Assembly: GCA_015143295.1 (NCBI GenBank)
Contig: CM026559.1
Coordinates: 23,264,826 to 23,328,825 of the forward strand
Length of the DNA: 64,000 nt
Origin: Tetracentron sinense
Lineage: Eukaryota > Streptophyta > Magnoliopsida > Trochodendrales > Trochodendraceae
Direction of reading: 5' to 3'
The translations under genes were made by a program, and so were the position numbers. How positions within the stretch are numbered: position 1 is the first letter of the stretch; each line of letters starts with the position of its first letter. This document shows positions 1 through 10,490 of this stretch, piece by piece. The notes beneath the pieces are model-generated. The model was not told where the DNA came from. It searched no databases and was given only the letters and a program-made list of their open reading frames with translations.

Positions 1-2434
1 TATCCTGAATTTGCGGAATTTGCTCATTTTTTCCGAACTTAACCCTTGCCAAATAATTCCTGAACTCGATCTTTATTACTACGATTCCACATAGAAATTC
101 GAAGAAGGTAACTAACTTTGGAACTCAGCAAGTCAAAATACCAAACACTTTGACTCAATTGTTTGACCACTCTAGTTGGACATTCTTTGACCCCTATTAA
201 GTACATAACGGATTTACTTAATTATATAGTAAATGCATTCTTATAAACTTTTAACTCCATTTTAGTAATTCATAGTTATAGACCAAAATCTTCTTCATCA
301 CATTTGTCTTTGGTCAAAGAAGTGTTTTCGCAGTCGGAAAGTAAGAGTTTTGTACTAATATAAACATATGGGTGCAGGAAGAGATATAGTTATATAAGTT
401 CTTAATAGTGTAGGAAAAGTGTCTAGGCGATGCCTAAACAATATGGAGTTCCTTTATTGATTAAAAAAAAAAACAATATAGAGTTTCTTAAGCGATGCAT
501 TGCTTGGGACATTTCTAGGTTCCTAAAATTTACCTTTTTGTGTTGTTATAGTTATAAAAAATCTTCCAGAGCCCATCTAGGTGATGGGGATCCTGGCCAA
601 GTGGTGCAGTGACCTAGGTGTTGCCTGATCGATATTTGACGACATTGTTTCTTAACAAATTAAAATTTTAGTTAGTCTAGACCTTTGGGTTTGCTCTGGG
701 CTACTTTTTTGGTTATAAGTAGTGGTGCTGGAAGTGAGTTGCTTAAGAGTAAGAAGAGAATCATAAGGGAGCATTGTAATAGAGCTTTTGAGGGTTTTCT
801 CAATTTAATAGATGAGTTTGGAAAAAAAAAATCTAATGTATCGAGTGAACTTTCAATGTAGAATTTTTGATCTTAATAACAGTAGATCACATCATAACTC
901 ATAACTTTTTCAAAGATTTTATATTGTTGGAATTAGATGAGTTTCATTCCCTACGATATTGTGTGTGTCCACTATATGTACGTATGAAAGATTTGTACAT
1001 GAATAAATGATAAAAGAAAAGATATCTCCGTGAATTGTATTAATTATAGAGAAAGTTTCCAATGTGGTACCGAAGCCATTCGATCTGATTAGGCAATGGA
1101 TTAGTTATGGATTTAAGTAGAGGATCCAAGGGGGTCACTCACAGGATCATTCTAAAGGAGGTTATTATCATGACTATCTGTTAGACAGACCGTATAATTT
1201 GAGAGGAAAGTTGTGTGGATGGATTATCTATCGAGGATGTGATTAAAGGCACAATAATGAGGTGATTGTAGTGAATTTGATGCAGCAATGTCTTTGATCT
1301 AGAGAGGGGTATAAGTATTGTTAATTGGTTACTTATATTCCTAGCAAATATTGTAGCTTTACGAGTTGGTATTTTGGGCTAAGGGTATCTCTTCAAATGT
1401 ACAAGTGCTATATCTTATCTTGATGAGTTCAAGAAAAAAGTGACAGAACTTGGTCAGTTCGAGATTCAAGAGTCTTTCAGGTTCAAAATTCAAAGACCTT
1501 GATGAATTTGGGGTTGGTGGTGTTGAGTTTTTAATGAGGGTCTAGATCAAGCTATTTTTCTCTACGTAAAAAAAGATTATGTAAGAGTTTGAAATATGTT
1601 ATGGTGATGTGCATGAGGTGGGTTAGTGGAATTTGGGGTGGTGTCGCAACAACTCTGAAGTCTCATTAGGTGAGACAAAGTGTTTCGACTAAAAGGTCTC
1701 ATGACATGAAATGGTGACAAGCTTTACTGAATTTGATCATGAAGCAGTTCTTCATCACAGTTCAGGAGCAGAAAGATTTTCTCGGTGTGTTGAACATATA
1801 GCTGATTGTAATTGATTTTTTTTTTCAAAGGAGGCTATTGAAAATAGTGATGGAACTGATACTTTGTTAAATCTAAATTCTGCGTAGACAAAGTCGTTTG
1901 TGTCTGAGTTGCATCTAATCACGGTTAAGTGATGCCACCTATTAGGTATTCCAGTGCTTGTCAAAAAAACTTATTGTTCCATTAGTTCATATGGGGACAA
2001 AGGTATTTATCTTGGGTTCCTAGTGGTTCACTTTAAAACGTGAGTTTCTCTTTAATAAATTTGGGTTTAGTGACAGATATATGTTCTTTTGGTTGATAAT
2101 TTAAGTATGGGATGAGCTCTTTAATGGCGAATCATAGTGTAGTATCTTCCAAAGTTTTTATTTGTAGGGTTTGGATGACTTAATTTCCTATGGTATCATT
2201 TGTTTCCACTGTACTTTTTAAAGAAAGGTTTTCCTTTGAACATTGTAATCATAGAGAATTTTGCAACATGTTTATCTTTATTATGTTTGATTTATACTCT
2301 CCCTATTTTCCAATAATGTTATGACAGATTCGAGTGTTTATTCCTCCCTATTTTCCAACATTGTTATGACAGATTTGAGTGTTCATTCCTTGGTATGCTA
2401 TCTTTTGATTCTTATTTTATTGAATTTACTCTAG
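1..2434. other. No gene seen: probable intron 1 or upstream of SelH-like gene
   Basis: AT-rich sequence with no ORF longer than about 70 codons and no recognisable domain on either strand. If the SelH-like first exon lies upstream of the window this is intron 1. I searched for a donor after GAR-CAY-TG and did not find one. Confidence 0.5.
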
Positions 2435-2531
2435 CAAACAATGCAATTCATTCAAGACAAGGGCTATCCAAGTGAAGAACGGTTTAGAGAAAGGTGCCCC
2501 TGGTATCACAGTGCTACTCAACCCAGAAAAG
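2435..2531 (+). CDS. SelH-like gene, internal exon with the cysteine motif
   Basis: Acceptor ttactctag before 2435 and donor AAG|gtattc after 2531. The exon encodes 32 codons starting KQCNSFKTRA and ending LLNPEK. It begins in phase with one base completing a codon from the unseen previous exon. Confidence 0.82.
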
Positions 2532-5500
2532 GTATTCTTTGTTAGGTGGTGGTCATAATTTTTGTTGACAAGTATGGTTAATGGATTTGATAGTTTGCCT
2601 AACTTTCTCTATTAGCTGTGTTTGTTAGCTGTTTATCATAGCATTTAATGGGTGGCAAAAGTAATAATGATTTAAGTGACTGTTCAAATGGACAGCAATT
2701 TTATGACAGAGATAGAATGTTATTTTTCTTATAGTCTTCATGTTATTCATGGTAATAACCTTATTTGTTTGATACAAAAAAAGACAGAAAACAAAATAAA
2801 ATGCATAAATTACTTGTGGACTAGACCAGGGTAGTGGGAAGGGGCATGCCCCTCCCCAAAATTTTTTTTTTTTTTTTTTTTGAAAACCTTTACTGAGATA
2901 GCGTGAATGAGTTGTAATTTTTTTTTAAAATAACCTTAATTCATATAGAGTGGCCCACCCAAATCGTTTAGAAAGGAAAACATATATGATAATGCTAGCC
3001 TCATTCTCCATTTGATTGGAGAGTTGGTGGAAAACATGTCTTATTCTTAATGGAAGACACATGTCTTGCTTGTAAACAAAGTGAGTTTGAAAGAAACTGT
3101 ACCTATCATTGCCCAAAAAGATAAGGACCAGATAACTCAAAAGCAAGGTTTAAAAAAAGGGTTTCGGACACCGTAACGGACACAGCCGAAACCTTTACGT
3201 AACGCCGTTACGTAACGGTTTCGGCCTTTACTTATTTTTTTTTCTTTTTTGCTTAAAAAAATCAAAAAAATTCCAATAAAATAAAAAAAAACAAAAAAAA
3301 ACATATAATAAATGAATAACAAGATATTTTAAAGCCAATATGAACTCAAAATTTAGAAATAAGGAAATTAAATGGGTGGAAGGTTGAAACATACCCGAAA
3401 TAAAGAACATGCCTTGGATTCCTTCAAATCTATAAATTAAACTCCAAATCAAGTTGTTAATTAACAAAAAACAAAAGGATTTTAGGAAAAAAAAGTACTA
3501 AGAATAGATAGAGAAGAAGAGAGGAAGCAAAGATGAGGTTTTAGAATTTTTTTAGGGATTTTCGGAACCCAATCCTACGACCGAAACCTTTACGTATGGG
3601 GCATAACGTCCGTTACATAATAGTTTTGGGCGTGACAGTTTTGTTTCGGGAAAAACGGGTAAAGGTACGGTATCGGGTATCGGAGGTCACCGAAACATGT
3701 ACGTAACGGGCTTTACGTAACGGTTTCGGCATTTTTTTAAACCATGCTCAAAAGTACTCTAATATGTCACAAGTGATCATAGTCAATTGTGATTGGACTC
3801 TCTTCGAGTTCAATCGCACCCACAAGTTTAAGATGTCTTTGAGTTCAATCGCACCCACAAGTTTAACATGTCTTCGAGTTTGAGTTCAATCGCACCCACA
3901 AGTTAACACGTGTCCCTTTTAACTCTTCTTAATTGTAGTTAAGATTTACTAACCCTTAGGGTTCAATAATCTAACCATGGTTTTTAGAAAAGAAAAAATT
4001 AATTTTTTTAACTGTGGTTAAGTAATTTAACCCTTAGGGTTGATATTTTTTTTCTTAAAAAAAGGTTAGATTGTTGAACAATAAAGGTCAGTGTATCTTA
4101 ACCGCAGTTAAAACCACAGTTAATAGGAGTTAAAAGGGACACGTGTTGACCTATGGGTGCGATTGAACAATGAACCCATCACCCAGGAAATTTTTTTCTA
4201 GGGGGCTACGCCCCCGAACTCCCAAACCCATTACTTTTCTTGATACATGTATCCAGCCCCACAAGGAAAAATTCTTGGCTCTGCCTTGGACTAGACCTTA
4301 GCATGAGCCATTTGAATGGAAGTTTCCCAAGGCAGAACCTATTTAGTGAACTCAAATGCTACTTCAATTCTTAAATCAATTTGAGAATCTCAAATGTTAT
4401 GATCTTTCCTGCAACCCATAACCTCAAGGACACCCTTGATTAGTTAAAAAATTATGTTAAGTGAATCTCCTTTTTCTGTTTGTTAGCTAGAGGAACCCAT
4501 GCTACTACAAAGGGCTTACATTTGAAACCATTTGGATCAATGAATAATCCGCTTTATATGCTATGAAAAGCGTCAACATTTTCAAGAATGCGGGGCAAAA
4601 TGGCAAATGGTAGTTAAGAATCTAAATAGTGCGGGTTGGTCAAGAATCCTAAGAAACTCCACAACTAATTAAACTTTCTGCTAGCATATAGAAATTGTTG
4701 GGAAATGGGTGAAGTAGATGAGAAGTAGAGATTCAAGGTAAAAAAAGGCAAATCAATACATATAACATTAACACAGACACACACACATATATAGATAGGT
4801 ATATATGTATGTATTTGTGTGAGGCGTGCGTGCAAGGGAGCCCTAACCATAGCGAGAACAATTGGTGATGAGACAAATGTGTTTCCCATGATGATAGGTT
4901 TACAACAGGGATCATCTTTGAGCCTGCATATTTATACTTTGGCTGTGGGAAAGTTGATGGCTCATATTCAGGAGGAGGTTCCGCAGTGTATGATTTTGGC
5001 AAGTGATGCAATATTGATTGATGAGAATAGAGAGCTGGTAAAAGAAAAACTAAAATTATGGAAAGATACTTTGGAATCTAAGGGTTTTAAGATAGACCAA
5101 AACAGAATGTATAGAATACAACTTTAGTAGAACACAAATAGAAATGAGACAATCGTGGATTGATCGTAAGGAGATATCCCAAATATCTCAGTTGAATTAT
5201 GTATAAGGGTGGTGAGATTGAGGAGGATGTTGCCTATAGAATTAGAGCTTGGTGGGTAAAGTCCAGATGTGGTTCCAGAGTATTATGTAATTGATGCAGT
5301 CTGATTATACTAAAAGGAAAAATTTATCCGACTATGATAAGACCAACTATGCCCTAGCCTGTATGGAGCATAGTATTGGCTAACCAAGAAGCAACATATT
5401 TATAGGTTGAGAACTTGAGATGGGTTAGTGGGAAAACTATGAAAGATATGATTATAAATAAGCACTTTGAGAAAAATTGGGATTTGCTTTAATATATGAT

Positions 5501-8500
5501 AAAATAATGAAGATTTAGATGAGATGACTTGGACATATTAAAAAAAAACCAATGATGGTATTCGTGAGGAGTGAGTTGGTACAAGTTGAAAGCTTTAAAA
5601 GTGCAAGGGGAAGGCCGATAAGGTCATGTGATTATAATGAGAAAAATTTTGATGACACGCTTTATCCGAAGATATGGTTATGGATAGACTAGAATGGCAA
5701 AGCAATATTTGTGCTGCTGCCTCCTAATAGTTGGGATATGTTACAACGAAGGAGAAGATCAATATATATTTAGGGAGAGAGAGAAGATCAATATATATTT
5801 AGGGAGAGGGAGAGAGAGAGAGAGAGAGTTGACCAATGTCTGATTAGGCACCGTACAGTGTGTGGTGAAGTGTGGGAGGCTTCTTAGTCGAGGTGTATTC
5901 AAGGCAACAAATAAATTTCTTGGAAAACTGCCTCAGTCTAATGCAGTCTTTCTGCAATGTTGGTAATTACAGTACGGGTGTTGCATTGAACAAATGTACT
6001 TGCTTCATTTAGGAAATTTTATGGGGCATCTATACTACGGAGGAGTTTCCTATTTTGTGGTTTCTTTGTGGAACATAACTTTCTGTTCCTAGTTGGCGTG
6101 GGACTTGGTTTTAGGACATCAATCATCATATGTTGGCCTGCGTTATAGGCTTATTATTTATTCCAGTCTGAGTTGAGCTCTTTGTTAGTGTGCATTTGGG
6201 CATTGTGTGCTCTTTTTGTTTGAGTGTGGCTCTTGGGGAGAGTGTGTTCTTGGTTAGTAACTTAGTATGACTATTTCTTGGGAAGGGTATACTCTTTGGG
6301 AGTACGGCTCTTTGTGAGAGTGTTTGGGCATCGTGTGCTATTTTTTTGTTTGAGTGTGGCTCTTGGGGAGAGTGTGCTCTTGGTTAGTGTGACTATTTTT
6401 TGGGGAATATGCTCTTTGGGAGTATGGCTCTTTGTGAGAGTGTGAGTGTTAAGGATCACGTACTTTTTCAATATTCTCTTATGGTGGAAGCTCTTCAGGA
6501 TCGTCTTTGCTAATAGATGCACTCACTAATGTGGTGAACCTCATAAATTATTGTGGTGGGAGTATTTTTGGCTATTATTTTTTCTTTTTTCCTTATTTAT
6601 TCACATTGCCATTGGCCCTATGGTCATGTCTCTTCACAACCGGAAGTCTCCATAGTGCAGAAGTTTTAAATTGCAACATAGCACTGTTAGTTCTAATTCT
6701 TGTAAGTACTGTTTTTGCTTAAAAAACCGATATTAACTTACATTTGGCATCAAGAGTTTTCTTTTTTGCTTGAATCCTTCAAGTTCCCGTGTAGGATTGT
6801 GGCTGCTGTATATTATACGAGTAAACCATGTCCTTTGTGTGCCAGATCATGGAATGCATTGCTTTCTCTTCTTTCATACCATGCCTGCGACCTTGGAACT
6901 AGATACTCTTGATATATATATATGTGTGTGTGTGTGTGTTTGACATATGCTCCCATAAATGATTGAGAATACATATTCATTTTCAGCCTAGAAGGGGATG
7001 CTTTGAGATACGGGAGGAAGAGGGCGAGAAATTCATCTCTCTACTGGTAAACTTTTGCCAATATTACACATTTGTTTTATCAAGCACCTGTACTCTGTAC
7101 CATATTTTACTTTTATTGTTTGAAATTAATATTTGTTCTGTGCATTAGTTTCACTCTTATACTTTTGCAAATAGCATTTCTATCTGGAACTTTCTTATTG
7201 GGGGCTACATTTCAACTGTTTCTACTTCATTTCGAATCATCTCTTTCAAAGACTTTTAACGCTGAATACTTTTTTTGGAACTGGAAAAAAGGGGTAGGGG
7301 GACCCCGACCTGCACTTTTAACGCTGAATACACATGCATTGTGATGATTTTTGTGTGATAAGTAAATCATACTTAGGAGTTTGGTCATGGTAACGGATTA
7401 ACAAGGTTTAAAATTCGAAACCTTATTGAAAGATGATGATTCCACTTTTAATAAATTCAAGCTGTGATTCAGTAAACTGAGTTTTGCTACAAGTTAGTTA
7501 AAGAGTCGAAGGTTGAGAAGGCTAATTCTCCTCTAATAAAGTGTACAAACGTGATGCTATGGATTAATAGTTACAAGTAAACTAGTTGGGGTTTGATTGG
7601 GAAGTAATTGTGCTATTTTTTGCAACTTGTAAGAGATTATGTAAATAGGGAGTGAATTGTTGCTCTCTCATGGAAAACAATTAAGAGGAAATACAGTCTA
7701 GTGATAGCCGATGGGATTGATTGGCTGGGGGCCGTGGTGTATAAAGATTTGCTTGTTATGGATGTAAGAAACAGCCTGATAAGGGTGTCATCACTAGTCA
7801 ATTGATTTGATGTCAACTAATGATGGGGATTTCTGATAAAAAAAAAAAAAAAACTAATGATGGGGATGGAGTACTAAAGGCATGCCAAGAGCATTGAATC
7901 CTGGTTTACGAAACAAGTGGAGACCCTCTGGAATGGATTTCATAGTCAAGGATGACTTTATTAGGAGGATAAAGAAATAATTAATGTAATTTTTTCCCAT
8001 ACCCGATACCTAGATACGGATGAAAAAAAATTCCTCATATCAACAACCTATTGCCCGTATCGGTATTGATACGGTCGATACGTTGCCGATACGGGGTTTT
8101 CAACAGTTAAAAAAAATGGTCGATTTGGGATTGGTTGCAGAGAACTATCCAAAAAGAAAAAGGAGAGGCAGAGATTTGCGCGGATGAATAGATTGTACAT
8201 ATAATTCAAACAGAAAAATGACCTAAAAAGCTTTAAAGTGATCTCGGCAAGCTGCAACCTATAGTTTACACAGTAAACCCGTGAAAATGATGATGATGGG
8301 TTCTCTATAAGTATGAAGGATCCCAATGGCACTCAACAGAGGAGATTGAGAAGTAGGAAAAGAAAAAAAAAGAGAAAAAAATAGATTTGCGCTTGGAGAA
8401 GGAGGATTTGTGTTACTTACCTTTTATTGAGAACATACAAAAGGAAGAAAAGGGAGAAGATATGACTGATTTGAGGCAGATTGAGACCTCCATTAATGCC

Positions 8501-10490
8501 TCTTCGAGGGGGCAAACCTCTACATGTTCTCTTAGAACAATTAACTTCATTCAACATATCTAGAAAATAGCATTTATAGATCCTTTTATAAACATAGTAA
8601 CAGTTACAAACTACCCAAACCACCCGCTAACCCTATCTCTAAATAATTACCCCTATAACTACTTAGGTATAAATCATTCCATCTCCCTTGACGGAACCTT
8701 GTCCTCAAGGTTTAAGATTACAGACGACTCTTGGATCTTAGACGAAGACTAATGGAAATAAATGTTGTAGGATAAAGATGACCACTTTGAGGGGGTCTTC
8801 CTCCATACAACCACTTCCCGCCGGGGGGCAGTCATAGGAAATGATACATACCTATTTAAAAGTAAACAAATAAGAAGAGAGGGAGGGAAGAAGACGACTC
8901 ATTTGAGGGAGTTAGAACCTCCATAAGGGATCCTACTTCGAGCGTAGATCTAACTCCACAAGTAACTCCACAAGTGCAAAACATTAAGTTTTGTTAATTC
9001 ATTCTTGTTTGCCTTCATTCATTAAAGAGGTTACATACAAAAGGAAGAAAAGGGAAAAGAGATTTAAATTGATGATGTGTTGCGCCTCTTGGCATGCATC
9101 AACTCTTATTCCCCATGTTCCTAGGTTAGGGATTGCAGGGTATGGTTTGAAAGCAACCATGGTCGTTTCTCAGTAAAATCACTGTTACAGTCACTTGGCC
9201 CAGTCCCCTCGGGTCCGTTTCCTCATCGAATAGTGTGGAATCTGGGTATTCTTTCTAAGATCTCTTTCTTCCTTGAGAATGCAATATTGAATAAGATTCT
9301 CACATGTGATCACCTACAACATAGAGGGTGGAGGATGACTAACCAGTGCTATATGTGCCTCCAAGCTGAAGAGTCCGTGGACCATCTGCTCTTGCACTGT
9401 CCTATTGTGTTTGAAATATGGGGACATTTCCTTTCCTGCATGGGGGTGGACTGAGTCTTTCCCTCTTCCTTTCACAACTTCTTATCTTGTTGGTCTTTGG
9501 TCAATGTGGTGGGTGCTTGCATGACAATTTGGAAGGTTCTCCCTGGAGCCAAATAATGGATGATTTGGAAAGAGAGAAACCTTCCACTTCATCGTCTCTC
9601 TCTAGCATTTGTGGGCGCATCCGGTTAGTTGCTTCAGAATGGGCAGGTCTTCGAAATGGAGGGGAAGAGCTTCGTGTAGTGCTGGGTTGACATTCGAGTG
9701 TCCGGGGAAGTTGGGCTACGAGGACATGAGTTCTTGGTTATTGGTCTATGAGTTTATTTGCTTGTAAACTGTTTTTTTCTCTTGTTCTCATGTACCTGTA
9801 TCCCTTCTTCTATATTTATATATCTGTGGATTATCGATAAAAAAATAATAATTGTACATCTCTTACTGTGCCTAACAGCTACTTTCCTGGTATGCTTCCC
9901 ATAAAGTAGTTTTGTTGATACCAAGTACACTCTCAATATGCATCCCCCTTCCTCTTTCTACAAAGGATAGACCAAAAAATTTGGCTCATTTTCTTCCCCA
10001 TGTCTTCTCTTGTAAGCATATACTGGGAAGGGTCTCCAGGTTTCACAATTATAGTGGACATAGTACATAGGTAGAGTAATAAAGGATTTCCAGGCTCAGT
10101 TTATTTAAGGGGTAGAGCCGTAGAGGTATTATGCATCCCATGTCCTATATATATATGTGTGTGTGTAATTTTTTTTCCTTCAAGGTAAGCTGCTTGCAAG
10201 GGTTTATTGCCCAAGCCTTGTTCCAAACACCATATTGTGCTTTCAAGCTTTACAGAGTGTCATTTTTTCTATGTTGTGTTGGATTCATGTTTTGGATCTG
10301 CCTGTTAATTTTTTACCCCTCTTTAGAATTTTCAGAAAACAATTAACAAGGGAGACAGTTGTTCTAAACCAAATAAGCTGCTCATGATCAATCTAATGTT
10401 TGTATGCAGGACTTGAAGCGTCCCTTCACGAAGATGAAGGAGCTCGACATGGATAAGGTCATCTCTGACATTATTAAGGAGATAAAATGA
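2435..10490 (+). CDS. Selenoprotein-H-like Rdx-family protein, three 3' exons (5' partial)
   Basis: Three exons join in frame to give the last 78 residues of a plant selenoprotein-H-like protein: 2435-2531 (32 codons), 6987-7046 (20) and 10410-10490 (26 plus TGA). All splice sites are GT-AG. The visible part holds KQCNSFKTRA, GAPGITVLLNPEKPRRGCFE and the C-terminal DMDKVISDIIKEIK, the expected order for the family. Animal SelH has a CxxU redox motif in a thioredoxin-like (Rdx) fold and is a nucleolar DNA-binding oxidoreductase; plant members use cysteine. Exon 2 starts with the third base of a split codon followed by KQC, which fits CxxC if exon 1 ends in TG. No good exon 1, which should encode a basic lysine-rich N terminus, is visible in 1-2434, so it probably lies upstream. 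No frame damage is seen. Introns 2 and 3 are 4.5 and 3.4 kb and filled with transposon relics. Family assignment is from recall of conserved residues. Confidence 0.82.
3145..3746. mobile_element. Non-autonomous Mutator-like element, GTAACG-rich
   Basis: About 602 bp flanked by near-identical 9-bp repeats CTCAAAAGC (3136-3144) and CTCAAAAGT (3747-3755). The ends are inverted: ggtttaaaaaaa on the left, tttttttaaacc on the right, followed inward by gtttcgg and its complement. Many copies of GTAACG/CGTTAC occur near both ends. A 9-bp target duplication is typical of Mutator-like elements. No transposase frame is present. Confidence 0.6.
3804..3883 (+). repeat. Tandem partial copies of a MITE terminus
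   Basis: Two preceding copies of gagttcaatcgcacccacaa, with short spacers, abut the left arm of the MITE that starts at 3884. They look like repeated duplication of the MITE end. Confidence 0.6.
3884..4168. mobile_element. MITE with long terminal inverted repeats
   Basis: The left arm (gttcaatcgcaccca, then aacacgtgtcccttttaact) is repeated in inverted form at the right end, which reads gggacacgtgtt and gggtgcgattgaac. Arms are about 70 bp with some divergence. The centre is AT-rich with no ORF. Related pieces occur near 12295-12420, 13340-13385, 14139-14207 and 14738-15125. Confidence 0.6.
4815..5740 (+). pseudogene. LINE (non-LTR retrotransposon) reverse-transcriptase relic
   Basis: 4819-5127 translates to a LINE reverse-transcriptase segment: a block with FPMMIGLQQGSSLS (the usual GLHQGSALSP), HIQEEVPQCM, LIDENRE and TLESKGFKID. 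The catalytic AD-D region reads LASDA, so the active site is lost. Downstream, in shifted frames with stops to about 5740, come remnants of the plant LINE C terminus: MRW(V/M)SGKT, a histidine/tryptophan segment before a proline-rich RR motif, GRGRP-like KGKAD, and a DRLEWQ block. No 5' part is present. It sits in intron 2 of the SelH-like gene in the same orientation. Confidence 0.7.
5752..5828 (+). repeat. 29-bp tandem duplication followed by (GA)n
   Basis: A 29-bp unit beginning gagaagatcaatatatattt occurs at 5752-5780 and 5781-5809. It runs into a GA microsatellite ending near 5828. Confidence 0.8.
6195..6440 (+). repeat. 128-bp tandem duplication in intron 2
   Basis: A unit beginning tttgggcattgtgtgctc at 6195 recurs at 6323 as tttgggcatcgtgtgcta. 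Shared blocks include gagtgtggctcttgggga and gtatggctctttgtgaga. The second copy has short deletions. Confidence 0.75.
6912..6940 (+). repeat. (TA)n(TG)n microsatellite
   Basis: Simple repeat of TA dinucleotides running into TG dinucleotides, shortly before the acceptor of the 20-codon exon. A similar tract lies at 10146-10168. Confidence 0.85.
6987..7046 (+). CDS. SelH-like gene, 20-codon exon
   Basis: Acceptor ttttcag before 6987 and donor CTG|gtaaac after 7046. It encodes PRRGCFEIREEEGEKFISLL, the Rdx-fold strand region that follows NPEK in this family. Both boundaries lie between codons. Confidence 0.85.
8430..9060. other. Repeated block in intron 3, probable LTR-element debris
   Basis: The string acatacaaaaggaagaaaag occurs near 8435 and again near 9032, and variants of gaggcagattgagacctcca and gagggagttagaacctccat lie at about 8471 and 8900. 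On the minus strand 8690-8720 contains a CTTGAGGACAAGGTTCC-type string similar to the end of some Ty3 pol genes. I could not delimit an element. Confidence 0.3.
9064..9850 (+). pseudogene. LINE relic with zf-RVT (reverse-transcriptase zinc-binding) domain
   Basis: 9233-9454 encodes a zf-RVT domain of plant non-LTR retrotransposons: a W-N-L-G-I-L-S-K-I core, AILNKILTCDHLQHRGW, then the zinc ligands in CYMC..EESVDHLLLHC followed by EIWGHFL. Upstream in other frames are the RVWF/GRFSVKSL-like remnants, and 9454-9690 carries broken C-terminal sequence (LE-REKPST, SLSSICG). The region ends near 9850 with an A-rich run after tatctgtggattatcgat, resembling a LINE 3' tail. At least two frameshifts are needed, so it is dead. 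It lies inside intron 3 of the SelH-like gene. Confidence 0.7.
10410..10490 (+). CDS. SelH-like gene, terminal exon
   Basis: Acceptor tgtatgcag before 10410. It encodes 26 residues from DLKRPF to KEIK and stops with TGA at 10488-10490. The helix-forming end DMDKVISDIIKEIK matches the family C terminus. The 3' UTR follows; no single poly(A) signal is certain, and the first clear AATAAA I see is near 11174. Confidence 0.85.
   Translation, partial: DLKRPFTKMKELDMDKVISDIIKEIK

Larger units (their letters stand above)
2828..4286. mobile_element. 1.46-kb composite insertion between 11-bp direct repeats
   Basis: TGGACTAGACC occurs at 2817-2827 and again at 4287-4297. The segment between starts with a G-rich run and a poly(T) tract (about 2862-2881) and ends with attcttggctctgcct. 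No clear terminal inverted repeat is seen, so class is undecided. It contains the Mutator-like element at 3145-3746 and the MITE at 3884-4168. It lies in intron 2 of the SelH-like gene. Confidence 0.45.

Noticed and set aside
585..640. tRNA-like or SINE head near ggccaagtggtgcag
   Set aside because: No B box at a suitable distance and no tail.
2230..2260. gaacattgtaatc as the end of SelH exon 1
   Set aside because: The GT would split the codon in the wrong phase for exon 2, and no coding sequence precedes it.
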